A stretch of DNA of 64,000 nucleotides from Daucus carota subsp. sativus. Its lineage: Eukaryota; Streptophyta; Magnoliopsida; Apiales; Apiaceae. Below the pieces are notes generated by a model. That model was not told where the DNA came from. It did not search any database and saw only the letters and a program-made list of their open reading frames with translations. Positions 50,724 to 61,626 of this stretch are shown piece by piece; position 1 is the first letter of the stretch; each line of letters begins with the position of its first letter. A program made the position numbers and the translations under genes. Where the stretch lies: NCBI RefSeq assembly GCF_001625215.2, contig NC_030381.2, positions 53,865,214 through 53,929,213 on the forward strand, in the 5' to 3' direction.

Positions 50724-51530
50724 TGCGTCACGGGTTTTGACATTCTAGAGAAAACCAATGTTTTAACTTAATGTTGTTTGTAAACTTCATGTTACATTGC
50801 TGAATGTCTGTCTAGTATTTCTGAGTAATAAGCTTATCAAGTTATTGAATCGTTGCCTGAAAGGGTAACACACAATTCGTAATCAAATAATTATCATGTT
50901 GTAACGCTCGTTTTAGTTTAATGTTCAAGTCTATATTCAAAGATGTCCCCAAATTGCAACATTGTTGTGGCTTTTATGTTAGATTCAGCCTACTGTTAGT
51001 ACTTTACTCAAAGCAAAAAACCGTGGGAATGATATAATTTAGAGAATTTGATTGATCGGATTTCCTGGTGCACGGGCACCTGCAATCACTTTCAGTAGTC
51101 GTTAATTAGTTGTTAATATGTGTACATGAACACAAATTAGAGAGATTGTTAATGTGTAATGAACACAAATTAGAGAGATTGGTTGAGTAGAGATTGGTTG
51201 AGTAGTTGTTAATATGTGGGATGAACACAAATCAGAGAGATTGGTTGTGTGACGAATTTTTATTAGCTCCAATTTTATTAATGATGAACCCAATTAATAA
51301 TGACGGTCCTGGATAATTTTATTTGTTAATTAGATTTTGCAAAAAAGAAAAAATGTTAAATAATTATAATTTTGATTATCTGATTAAAATATTTATAAGT
51401 GTGTGTCAAAGTCAAAACATCAATAAAAAAGTAAAAACTAATATGTCAAATAAAAAAATAGAGACTAATATGTGTCCATGGAAACGTAGGAGTCCCGTCT
51501 TGTTATCATAAATTTCATATTTCCCAAAAT
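50724..51530. other. SKIP31 3' flank with a degenerate tandem repeat
   Basis: 51105-51245 contains three imperfect copies of ATGAACACAAATTAGAGAGA, with TTGGTTGAGTAG and AGTTGTTAATATGTG units between. No gene. Confidence 0.6.
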
Positions 51531-52703
51531 ATCCTAAAGTACCACATATTTTTTAGCTGTGATAGGCATTAAATTGAAATTATTAAAAAAGTTTTTGTGT
51601 GTGTATGAATTGTTAAAAAACGTTGGAATTTAATATTATGAAATAATATTTTATAATATAATTATAGATATTAAAGATTCAAAAGTAGCGGAAAAGGACC
51701 TAAGATCACCCATGATATAACTACAGTGTAGCCTCAACTAATTAATATACTTTTCTGGTCCCGAATGTAATTCTATTTAGATTTATAGATTTTAATTTAT
51801 CAAATTTAATCATATTTTAGTTCGAGCTTAATATTTTTTTTCCCAAAACTAAGACTTTAAACGGGCCGTTATGAACCCTGACAAGTGACAACTGTTTTAT
51901 CGGGTAAAGCCAGATGAGATGAAACACTAAACAGCACCGCACGTCCACACGTAACTACAACAAAACAGAAAAAAAAAAAAAAAAAATTGTAGAGCCAGAC
52001 TTCATCCAAGAATTCTCACATTAGCCTCTGTTTATGTAAAAACTCAGTTGTTTTTTTTATAGCTCTAGTAAAAAACACCCGTTGAATTTCTCAAATTTCT
52101 TGCGACGAAAATCCGTTCATATATTTATTACCTGGTTGCTGATATATTTTGATCCTGTAGTCAGGCAGTCAGGGTACATCCTCTTCAGGTGATAGCATTT
52201 CGATACAATTCATTTACGTGAAAGTAGTTCTGTGATTCTACAATTCTTGATCTGGTACATTGTGTTTGCCTTCTCGGAACCTAAATATGATGACTCGTAT
52301 CTGTTTATATTTTGTGTAGTAGTATTAGGCTTAAGTTGCATAGCATGTCGGAACCTAAATATGATGACGGGTCAATATGTAACATGTGTTTGTCAGGGAC
52401 CCGGAGTCCCGGACCCTGTTCTTGGCGTTATGCAGTATGTTGTGTTTAGAGGTACTAACTACAACCAGACAAACTTTAGTGTATGTTTTGCGGCTGCTAT
52501 AAGGTCATGTTTTAAATGTCTAATTGCGGCCGCTATAAGGTCATGTTTTAGATGTCTAATCTTGATGTGATGCCCTTTTCTTCTTTTACATTTGTGGATC
52601 CTTGATGCTACCAGAAATTGTTGCCTAAGTAACCCCTGAAATCTAATTTCTTTAGCAAATTAGTTTCCAGACTTAACTCGACGTTGTGACTCATGAGTAT
52701 TCT

Positions 52704-53007
52704 ATTTGGTTGGGGAGAATGGAATGGAATGGAATGGATTGAGTAAAAAATACTTGAAACTAATAGAGATACGAAGAAAGTTTTGAAAAAATTTGAAGGA
52801 GTGCAAAATTACTATGATGAGATTTGAGAAGAAATTGAGGATGGGAGAGAATGGAGCATTCCATCTCAAATGGAAGGGATGATATCTAGCATATGATGTA
52901 GGGAATGGAATGGAGGAAGGAATGAAATTTCTTAAAAATCATCCATAAGATAGTTCATTTTTCATTTCATTCCTTCAGGAATCATTCACCTCAACCAAAC
53001 ACAACAT
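52704..53007. mobile_element. MITE in the 5' region of FEX copy 1 only
   Basis: ATTTGGTTGGGGAGAATGGA at the left matches, inverted, the right end (GTTTGGTTGAGGTGAATG). Copy 2 reads straight through (GAGTATTCTTTATGTTT). About 304 bp; the exact target duplication is unclear. Confidence 0.75.
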
Positions 53008-53932
53008 TTATGTTTAACCGGGGATGTGGACTGGTGGCTTTACTGCTGTTTATGTTTTTAAGCAATGTTGCAAACTACTAGACACGGAGACATTGGATCT
53101 TAGTCCTGCATTAATGTCGCACAACTTTAGGTCTCAGTAGGATTTAAGGAGATTTGTCATTGCCGGAGAAATCATACATTCATCTTGTATGTTAAAGAGA
53201 AGGAAATTATTGCAATTAGGGCTCAAATTTCGTTCTCTTGTAAACAAAAACCATGTATTTCCTCTTTGAGTTCTGTTTGCAGTGTGATTTTACTACTCTG
53301 AATGAATTTATAACTAGTTGTGCATCGAGCAGTGAGGAATAGAGGATGTCAAGGAATGATATTGTGATTCCCATCCAAGTGGACACGCATAATTTGTCTA
53401 CCCCTTTGTCATCAGTACCATCACCAGATCCCTCTCCTCTTTCCACTGATGCAATAATACACCATGGAGACAATGCACAAGTGAGATTTCATCAAACTTT
53501 CTTTGAGATTATTGTTATCCATGTAATTATTAGTTTGCAGATAGTAATTGTGGTATTGCACATATGTATTCAAGTGAATGTTTCTTTCTGCTTTAGCAAA
53601 AAAAAAAAAATCTTTAGCAAAAAAAAATGTTTCTTTCTGCAGGAATTAAAAGCGGAAGGTTCCTGGTTATGGGAGCAATTCTCTTACCTTGTGTATCTCA
53701 CTGTATTTGGAATTTTCGGGGTAATATATGCAACTCAGGTCCTTTAAAATTTCAATAGACAAGGAGTCAATGCTTTCGTATCAGAACTCTTAATTTTCAT
53801 CAGAAATTTAGACTCGTCGTGTTGTATTCTATGATGCCTGAGCACAATACCCCGGTTCTGATGACAGAGTCTTATGTATAACATAGCATCATCAAAGTAA
53901 TTTGTAGTTCCCTGACATTTTCGTGTACTCTT

Positions 53933-54124
53933 TGTTGGGCCTTGGCCCAGAAGTATAAGAACGGCCCAAGGAGGAACAAGTCCAGATAACAAGCATGCGC
54001 AAGTCACGTGCTAAAGGCCCTACAAATACAGAGGTGCTAACACAGAGGAGGGGGACTGGAAATCTGAGAATAGACTAGTGATATACATTCTGTAATATAC
54101 GTATATATATATACTGTTCCAGCA
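53933..54124. mobile_element. small solo LTR or TRIM-like element (fossil) in intron 2 of FEX copy 1
   Basis: 192 bp with TG...CA termini (TGTTGGGCC to TTCCAGCA), flanked by a perfect 5-bp duplication CTCTT (53928-53932, 54125-54129). Copy 2 has the empty site. No coding capacity; it is a remnant. Young, since it entered after the tandem duplication. Confidence 0.75.
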
Positions 54125-55005
54125 CTCTTTATAGGTTTTAACTAGGTATGGTCTGCAGAAACTGTTTGGCCCCGAAGGAGTTGGTGCCATGAAAGACAAA
54201 TACTACATGTATCTTGACCTTCCATCTAATATGGTCCGTCTCTCTCCCTCCCCACTCATACACCGCGCCCACACACAGACACAACCTTACACGGACCATC
54301 TAATATGGTCCTTGTTTGTTCCTCCTATTAATCGCGATGTTAGTCTTGTTAGATACTATCATTGTTTTATATCAAGTATTATGTGCATAGTTGTAAAGGC
54401 TGGTTCCTTCTCTTCTTTCTAATAATTAGGTTGGTTCCTTCTTGATGGGCTGGTTTGGTGTTGTTTTCAAAGCTAACATATCACGCGTGTCAGATCAATT
54501 AGCCGTTGGATTGACAACTGGTTACTTAGGAAGCCTAACAACATTCAGCGGCTGGAATCAGAAAATGCTTGAACTCGGTGCTGAAGGAGAATGGGTATTT
54601 GTAGTTCTTGGTTATTTCATAGGTAAGTAAACATTATATGAGATATTGTTATAGGATTGTTAGAAATCTTTACTTGAGTCGGGTATTCGTGTAAGATTGT
54701 ATAGATATATATGCCAGCCAATCTGGATTCTTGACTTGTAATAGCTGCAGGGCTATTTCTTGTTGCCTATTCTATCATTTTCGGGGTAGAAACTGCCCAG
54801 GGATTCAAATGGACTTTGCGGAAGTTAAGCACAAGTTCTCAGCCAGGTCACTTTAGATCTAGATCAAGCTTGAAGGCTGATAGCTCCAAGATTCCCATGG
54901 TGGTTACGGTAGTGCTATTAGTAGTAGTTGTTCTGTTTTATTGTTTAAGTGGATCATTAGAGTGGAAAGAGTTTAACAAAGGTGGTTCTAGAGCTCAGCT
55001 TCTGT

Positions 55006-55569
55006 CAGGGCCGTCTGGGAGAATTTTGGGGCCCTGTGCTATAATATGAATTAGGCCTCAAATAATAATAAAAAATATGTATATTATAAAAATAAATAAA
55101 TAATAAAAATATTATTTTTTTATAAAATTAAAACATGTCACTTAAAATAAGATAAATAATGTTATTAAATAATAGTAATTTTAATATTTTAAACAAAATT
55201 AATATGAATTTATATGAGATATATCTATATGTCATTGAAAAGAATGAAATTTATAGTACATATGAAAAAGTATCATATGTAAAAAACATTATGAAAACAT
55301 TTAATAAAAGAGAAATTGTTATATAAAAAGTAAAGATACAACATAAAAGATTTAAAATGCAAATAGACATAATAAACTAATCTATTAGATTATGTAATTA
55401 TTTATCTATAAATAAACAAAATTAAAATAAATATATAATTTTTAATTTTCAATTTCATTTTCGAAATTTAATTTTATTAAATAAAACATTGATTTCTAAA
55501 TTTTGAGGCCCCTATAATTTTGGGGCCCTGTGCCGTCGCCCACCTTGCACGCCTCAAAAACCGGCCCTG
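55006..55569. mobile_element. non-autonomous hAT element in FEX copy 1 exon 5
   Basis: Ends CAGGGCCG and CGGCCCTG (inverted), with a perfect 8-bp target duplication GCTTCTGT (54998-55005, 55570-55577). Copy 2 provides the empty site (CAGCTTCTGTTGGC). Subterminal GGGGCCCTGTGC motifs recur at both ends; the interior is very AT-rich with no transposase. Confidence 0.95.
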
Positions 55570-56603
55570 GCTTCTGTTGGCTTGCATGGTTGGACCTCTC
55601 GGTGTGTGGATACGATGGTTCTTAGCGAAAAAACTCAATGGGCAGGGCCTGGGGAAAAATGGCTTCTTGAAATGGCTGCCATTCGGTACTTTGACAGCAA
55701 ATGTCTCTGCAGCTTGTGTTATGGCCCTTTTCGCCATACTTAAGAAAGCGGTGAGACTTTCTTCATGGACTCAGTTTTCCACTTTTTCCTGGTTTTTTAC
55801 ATACCACCTCTTCTTACGGTTACTTCTCTTAAGTGACCAATTCTCCCGGAACCTTAAGGTGTTGGGAGGAGGGCTTATCATTACCATACTGTATTCTAAC
55901 AACTTCAAAAGAACGAGATTTTAATCTTGATTATTTTTTCTGAGTACAGGTGAATACCCAGAATTTCGATACAGTTGCAGGAGGGATACAGCTCGGACTT
56001 ATGGGTTGCTTGAGCACGGTTTCAACTTTCATTGCTGAGTTCCATAACATGAGAGAAAGCGATCAGCCCTGGAGAGCCTACGCGTATGCCATGGTTACAA
56101 TTCTTGCGTCGTTCATTCTAGGCACTCTTATATACTCTATACCTTTCTGGATCAATGATTATGATTGAATGCTCGTACACCTTCAGAATCCCTCGCGCTA
56201 GGCATTGCCTGTATGACAGCATGTTAGCTTACAGAAAATAGAACAAGATGTATCGTAGAATTCGTGTTCCTTTTAGTGGAACATTGTAGTTTTATCGAGT
56301 TCATTTAGTCATTTGATTTTTCCCAAAATATCCTAAAGTACCACATATAAAAAGTTTTTGTGTGTGTATGAATTGTTAAAAAACGTTGGAATTTAATATT
56401 TTGAAGTTATAGATATTAAAGATTCAAAAGTAGCGGAAAAGGACCTAAGATCACCCATGATGATATAACTACAGTGGAGCCTCAACTAATTAATATATTT
56501 TTCTGGTCCCGACTGTAATTTTATTTAAATTCATAGATTTTAATTTATCAAATTTAATCATATTTTAGTTCAAGCTTTTAATTATTTTTTCTCGTAAAAC
56601 TAA

Positions 56604-57234
56604 GAGGTCATTTGTTAACTCCTTAACCACACATAATAGTCTGGTTCAGCTGTTCAGATCGTTTGTATTTATTTTTCAAGAGCTGGATACTGTCAAAATT
56701 CTTCCGGACGACTGTCGCATCAAAAAGTAAGATGACTGGTCCAGCTGGAGGAACTCATTCACCCACTCTTTCACAGAATTAACTTATACAGTATATGTTA
56801 ATAAAATCATATTAATTTATGTTTATTAAAACTTACAATTATATCTGACAAAATAAACTTGTACAAAATATATTTTTTATGTGTTATTTGTAAAAAAATC
56901 TAAATAAATTATTAGATAAATTTAACTTTAACTCAAAAAAAGAATTGGAAACTAATATCTAGAATTATATTTATTTGCTAACTCAAAATATGTTTAAAAA
57001 AATCAAAATAACTATTTTTTTTTGAAATAATCAAAATAACTATTATGTTAGAATGTAGGAAATAACACACTAAAATATTATTATGTGAATCTACATGTAA
57101 AATAAATAGAAATTCTCATTCAGAATTTGAAAAGTTTATTTATCAAATGATATTATTCATCCAGCGTCTAGATTATCTATCATTCAGAATATTAACGGTC
57201 CAAAAAATTATGATTCAGATTTAACAAATGACCC
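56604..57234. mobile_element. Tourist-like MITE upstream of FEX copy 2 only
   Basis: Ends GAGGTCATTTGTTAA and TTAACAAATGACCC are inverted repeats; flanks TAA (56601-56603) and TAG (57235-57237), a slightly altered target. FEX copy 1 has the empty site (AAACTAAGACTTTAAAC near 51850). Same family as 7814-8625. Confidence 0.85.
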
Positions 57235-58423
57235 TAGACTTTAAACAGGCGGTTATGAACTCTGACAAGTGACAACTGTTTTATCGCGTAAAGCCAGATG
57301 AGATGAAACAGCACCGCACGTCCACACGAAATTACAACAAAACAGAAAAAAAATAAAAAAATATTACATTGTAGAGCCAGACTTCATCCAAGAATTCTCA
57401 CGTTAGCCTCTGTTTATGTAAAAACTCAGTTGATTATTTTTCAGCTCTAGTGAAAAACACCCGTTGAATTTCTCAAATTTCTTGCCACGATATCCGTTCA
57501 TATATTTATTACCTGGTTGCTGATATATTTTGATCCTGTAGTCAGGCAGTCAGGGTACATCCTCTTCAGGTGATAGCATTTCGATACAATTCATTTACGT
57601 GAAAGTAGTTCTGTGATTCTACAATTCTTGATCTGTTACATTGTGTTTGCCTTCTCGGAACCTAAATATGATGACTCGTATCTGTTTATATTTTGTGTAG
57701 TAGTATTAGGCTTAAGTTGCATAGCATGTCGGAACCTAAATATGATGACGGGTCAATATGTAACATGTGTTTGTCAGGGACCCGGACCCGGACCCTGTTC
57801 TTGGCGTTATGCAGTATGTTGTGTTTAGAGGTACTAAATACAACCACACAAACTTTAGTGTATGTTTTGCGGCTGCTATAAGGTCATGTTTTAAATGTCT
57901 AATTGCGGCCGCTATAAAGTCATGTTTTAGATGTCTAATCTTGATGTGATGCCCTTTTCTTCTTCTACATTTGTGGATCCTTGATGCTACCAGAAATTGT
58001 TGCCTAAGTAACCCCTGAAATCTAATTTCTTTAGCAAATTAGTTTCCAGACTTAACTCGACGTTGTGACTCATGAGTATTCTTTATGTTTAACCGGGGAT
58101 TTGGACTGGTGGCTTTACTGCTGTTTATGTTTTTAATCAGCAATGTTGCAAACTACTAGACGCGGAGACATTGAATCTTAGTCCTGCATTTATGTTGCAC
58201 AACTTTTGGTCTCAGTAGGTTTTAAGGAGATGTGCCATTGCCGGAGAAATCATACATTCATCTTGTATGTTAAAGAGAAGGAGAATATTGCAATTAGGGC
58301 TTAAATTTTGTTCTCTTGTAAACAAAAACCATGTATTTCCTCTTTAACTACTTTTTGCGGTGTGATTCTACTACTCTGAATGAATTTATAACTAGTTGTG
58401 CATCAAGCAGTGAGGAATAGAGG

Positions 58424-60456
58424 ATGTCAAGGAGTGATATTGTGATTCCCATCCAAGTGAACGCGCATAATTTGTCTACCCCTTTGTCATCAGTACCATC
58501 ACCAGAACCCTCTCCTCTTTCCACTGATGCAATAATACACCATAGAGACGATGCACAAGTAAGATTTCGTCAAACTTTCTTTGAGATTATTGTTATCCAT
58601 GTAAATGTTAGTTTGCAAATAGTAATTGTGGTATTGTCACATATGTATTCAAGTGAATGTTTCTTTCTGCAGGAATTAAAAGCGGAAGGTTCCTGGTTAT
58701 GGGAGCAATTCTCTTACCTTGTGTATCTCACTGTATTTGGAATTTTCGGGGTAATATATGGAACTCAGGTCCTTTAAAATTTCAATAGACAAGGAGTCAA
58801 TGCTTTCGTATCAGAACTCTTAATTTTCTTCAGAAATTTAGACTCGTCGTGTTGTATTCTATGATGCCTGAGCACGAGACCCCGGTTCTGATGACAGAGT
58901 CTTATGTATAACGTAGCATCATCATAGTAATTTGTAGTACCCTGACATTTTCATGTACTCTTTATAGGTTTTAACAAGGTATGGTCTGCAGAAACTGTTT
59001 GGCCCCGAAGGAGTTGGTGCCACGAAAGACAAATACTACATGTATCTTGACCTTCCATCTAATATGGTCCGTCTCTCTCCCTCCCCCCTCATACACCGCG
59101 CCCACACACAGACACAACCTTACACAGACCATCTAATATGGTCCTTGTTTGTTCCTCCTATTTATCGCGATGTTAGTCTTGTTAGATACTATTAGAGTAC
59201 TATATCAAGTACTATTCTGTATTTCTTATCTGATATATACATTGGTGCATAGTTGTAAAGGCTGGTTCCTTCTCTTCTTTCTGATAAATAGGTTGGTTCC
59301 TTCTTGATGGGTTGGTTTGGCGTTGTTTTCAAAGCTAACATATCATGCGTGTCAGATCAATTAGCCGTTGGATTGACAACTGGTTACTTAGGAAGCCTAA
59401 CAACATTTAGCGGCTGGAATCAGAAAATGCTTGAACTCGGTGCTGAAGGGGAATGGGTGTTTGTAGTTCTTGGTTATTTCATAGGTAAGTAAACATCATA
59501 TGATATTTTTATAGGATTGTTAGGAATCTTTACTTGAGTCGAGTATTCGTGTAAGATTATATTGAAATACATGCCAGCCAATCTGGATTCCTGACTTGTA
59601 ATAGCTGCAGGGCTATTTCTTGTTGCCTATTCTATCATTTTCGGGGTAGAAACTGCCCAGGGATTCAAATGGACTTTGCGCAAGTTAAGCACAAGTTCTC
59701 AGCCAGGTCACTTTAGATCTAGATCAAGCTTGAAGGCTGATAGCTCCAAGATTCCCGTGGTGGTTACGGTAGTGCTATTAGTAGTAGTTGTTCTGTTTTA
59801 TTGTTTAAGTGGATCATTAGAGTGGAAAGAGATTAACAAAGGCGGTTCTAGAGCTCAGCTTCTGTTGGCTTGCATGGTTGGACCTCTCGGTGTGTGGACA
59901 CGATGGTTCTTAGCGAAAAAACTCAATGGGCAGGGCCTGGGGAAAAATGGCTTTTTGAAATGGTTGCCATTCGGTACTCTGACAGCAAATGTCTTTGCAG
60001 CTTGTGTTATGGCCCTTTTCGCCATACTTAAGAAAGCGGTGAGACTTTCTTCATGGACTCAGTTTTCCACTTTTCCCCGGTTTTTTACATACCACCTCTT
60101 CTTACGGTTACTTCTTTTAAGTGACCAATTCTCCCAGAACCTTAAGGTGTTGGGAGGAGGGCTTATCAGTACCATACTGTATTCTAACAACTTCAAAAGA
60201 ACGAAATCTTAATCTTGATTATTTTTTCTGAGTACAGGTGAATACCCAGAATTTCGATACAGTTGCAGGAGGGATACAGCTCGGACTTATGGGTTGCTTG
60301 AGCACGGTTTCAACTTTCATTGCTGAGTTCCATACGATGAGAGAAAGCGATCAGCCCTGGAGAGCCTACGCGTATGCCATGGTTACAATTCTTGCGTCCT
60401 TCATTCTGGGCACTCTTATATACTCTGTGCCTTTCTGGATCAATAATTATGATTAA
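58424..60456 (+). CDS. FEX: FEX/CrcB fluoride exporter, copy 2 (intact)
   Basis: Six exons: 58424-58558, 58673-58768, 58968-59066, 59292-59484, 59611-60038, 60238-60456; 1170 nt, 389 residues, all GT..AG. A Ser/Pro-rich N-terminus (~45 residues) precedes two CrcB-type halves joined by a linker helix (VVVTVVLLVVVVLFYCLSGS). Half 1: VYLTVFGIFGVIYGTQVLTR, NMVGSFLMGWFGVVF, GYLGSLTTFSGWN. Half 2: LACMVGPLGVWTRWFLAKKL, PFGTLTANVFAACVM, LMGCLSTVSTFIAEF. The T-(T/V)-(F)-S pore motifs and the GxxxRW helices are conserved. FEX exports fluoride at the plasma membrane and gives fluoride tolerance. Arrangement as an internally duplicated single chain is typical of eukaryotic FEX. With copy 1 broken, this is the only working copy in the window. 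Confidence 0.93.
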
Positions 60457-60704
60457 ATGCTAGTCGGAACATTGTAGTTTTATCGAGTTTTTTTCCTTTT
60501 TTTTTTTTTTTGAAACAATGTAGTTTTATCGAGTTGATATAGTCATTTGATTTTTCCGCTGTGTGATACTGTACAAAGAATTGTGACTGCAGATGTTACA
60601 TCTCCATAAATTGTGAAACCATATACAGAAGCAAATATGAGCTCCATTTGAATGAAAGCTTTAGCTGACAAAAAAACGGAGAATACATTACAGAAAAATA
60701 TTTC

Positions 60705-60775
60705 TGCTGCCCGGAATCGAACCCGGATAACCATCAATATGTGATTTTGGAGGGGGGTGGTTATCGTCTGAGCAA
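60705..60775 (-). other. tRNA-like 3' remnant with hairpin
   Basis: The minus strand reads CCGGGTTCGATTCCGGGCAG (about 60728-60706): a T-arm with the GGTTCGATTCC B-box. Upstream, GATAACCA...TGGTTATC form an 8-bp stem in the anticodon-arm position around an oversized loop. No matching 5' acceptor strand or A-box is visible, so this is a tRNA-derived pseudogene or SINE-head scrap, not a working tRNA. Confidence 0.4.
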
Positions 60776-61626
60776 TGAAGAAGATAGAAATTTTTTGAGA
60801 CATCTTATATTATGCAATTCAATAACAAAGATCGCTCCGCGGCAAATCCTATACTAAGCCACCCCAAATTTTAATATATATAATATATTATGTATAAATA
60901 TATAGACTAAAAAATTATATAAATTTGTCATATATTTACATAAATTTAAACAAATTTATCCACTTATAATCTTATTAAATTATCATTTATATTTTTTAAT
61001 AATTAATTTTAATTAGATTTCGAGTCATTTTCGAATTGACGAGTACAACAAGTCATGTTTGGGTTGAAATTTTCGACCCACTCCAGGTCAGGTTGACCTA
61101 AAAACAGTAAGACGACCCGATCCGAACCTTCGCCAGAAATTACCAATTACCATGCCTATTTGAAGTACATTGTGGCGCTCAGTAGCCAAAAGATTAATAA
61201 GGTAAGGATGTCAATAGACTGAACACAGAGTGAAAGGCTGTTAGGAATGTGCATATTGCCATTCTAATAATGAAGCTGTTGAAGCATTTGTACCCAAGTT
61301 CAGTTCGTAAGGCGAGGTACTATATAAAAACCAACAGAAAAGCTTCGAAATGTTTACCTGATTCAAGAATTCGGGTAAACTAACCCATGCTTGTAACAAA
61401 ACAAAATTTTTTGACATTAATATACAAGTTGTACCCAATTACCCGCCTCTTTCTATGTAAAAATATATCTGTAACTACTCAAAGTTGAAATGCAGAATTT
61501 ATAGGATCGTCACGGTTCTTCTGTTTACACACCGTGAGCCAGGTTGTAAAAATCTCTTTCTGCTCTTCTCAACGGCTTCAAGAGATGCATTAAATAAACC
61601 TTGTAGTTGACAAACATATACAGGTC
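60776..61626. other. intergenic between FEX copy 2 and XEG113
   Basis: AT-rich; contains a weak CGACCCACTCCAGGTCAGG / CCCGATCCGAACC stretch near 61070-61130 of repeat character. No gene seen. Confidence 0.5.

Larger units (their letters stand above)
53346..56168 (+). pseudogene. FEX: FEX/CrcB fluoride exporter, copy 1, disrupted by a hAT element
   Basis: Exons 53346-53480, 53643-53738, 54135-54233, 54430-54622, 54751-55750 (interrupted) and 55950-56168 match copy 2. Exon 5 contains a 564-bp hAT element at 55006-55569; removing it and one 8-bp target copy restores 428 nt, exactly the copy 2 length. As it stands, translation runs 259 native residues, then 14 element-encoded residues (SGPSGRILGPCAII) and stops at 55047-55049. 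The first CrcB-like domain (LTTGYLGSLTTFSGWN) is kept, the second (GPLGVWIRWF, LMGCLSTVSTF) is lost. Plant and yeast FEX proteins need both halves in one chain, so the product should be non-functional unless the element is spliced out. A solo LTR lies in intron 2. Confidence 0.9.
51532..60557 (+). repeat. tandem segmental duplication carrying FEX
   Basis: Unit 1 is about 51532-56322, unit 2 about 56323-60557. The junction at 56319-56323 joins the unit's 3' end (GTCATTTGATTTTTCC) to its 5' start (CCCAAAATATCCTAAAGT). TTTCC is shared by the left edge (51530-51534), the junction and the right edge (60553-60557), i.e. 5 bp of microhomology. Exons are nearly identical between units. Size differences come mainly from later insertions. 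Confidence 0.9.
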
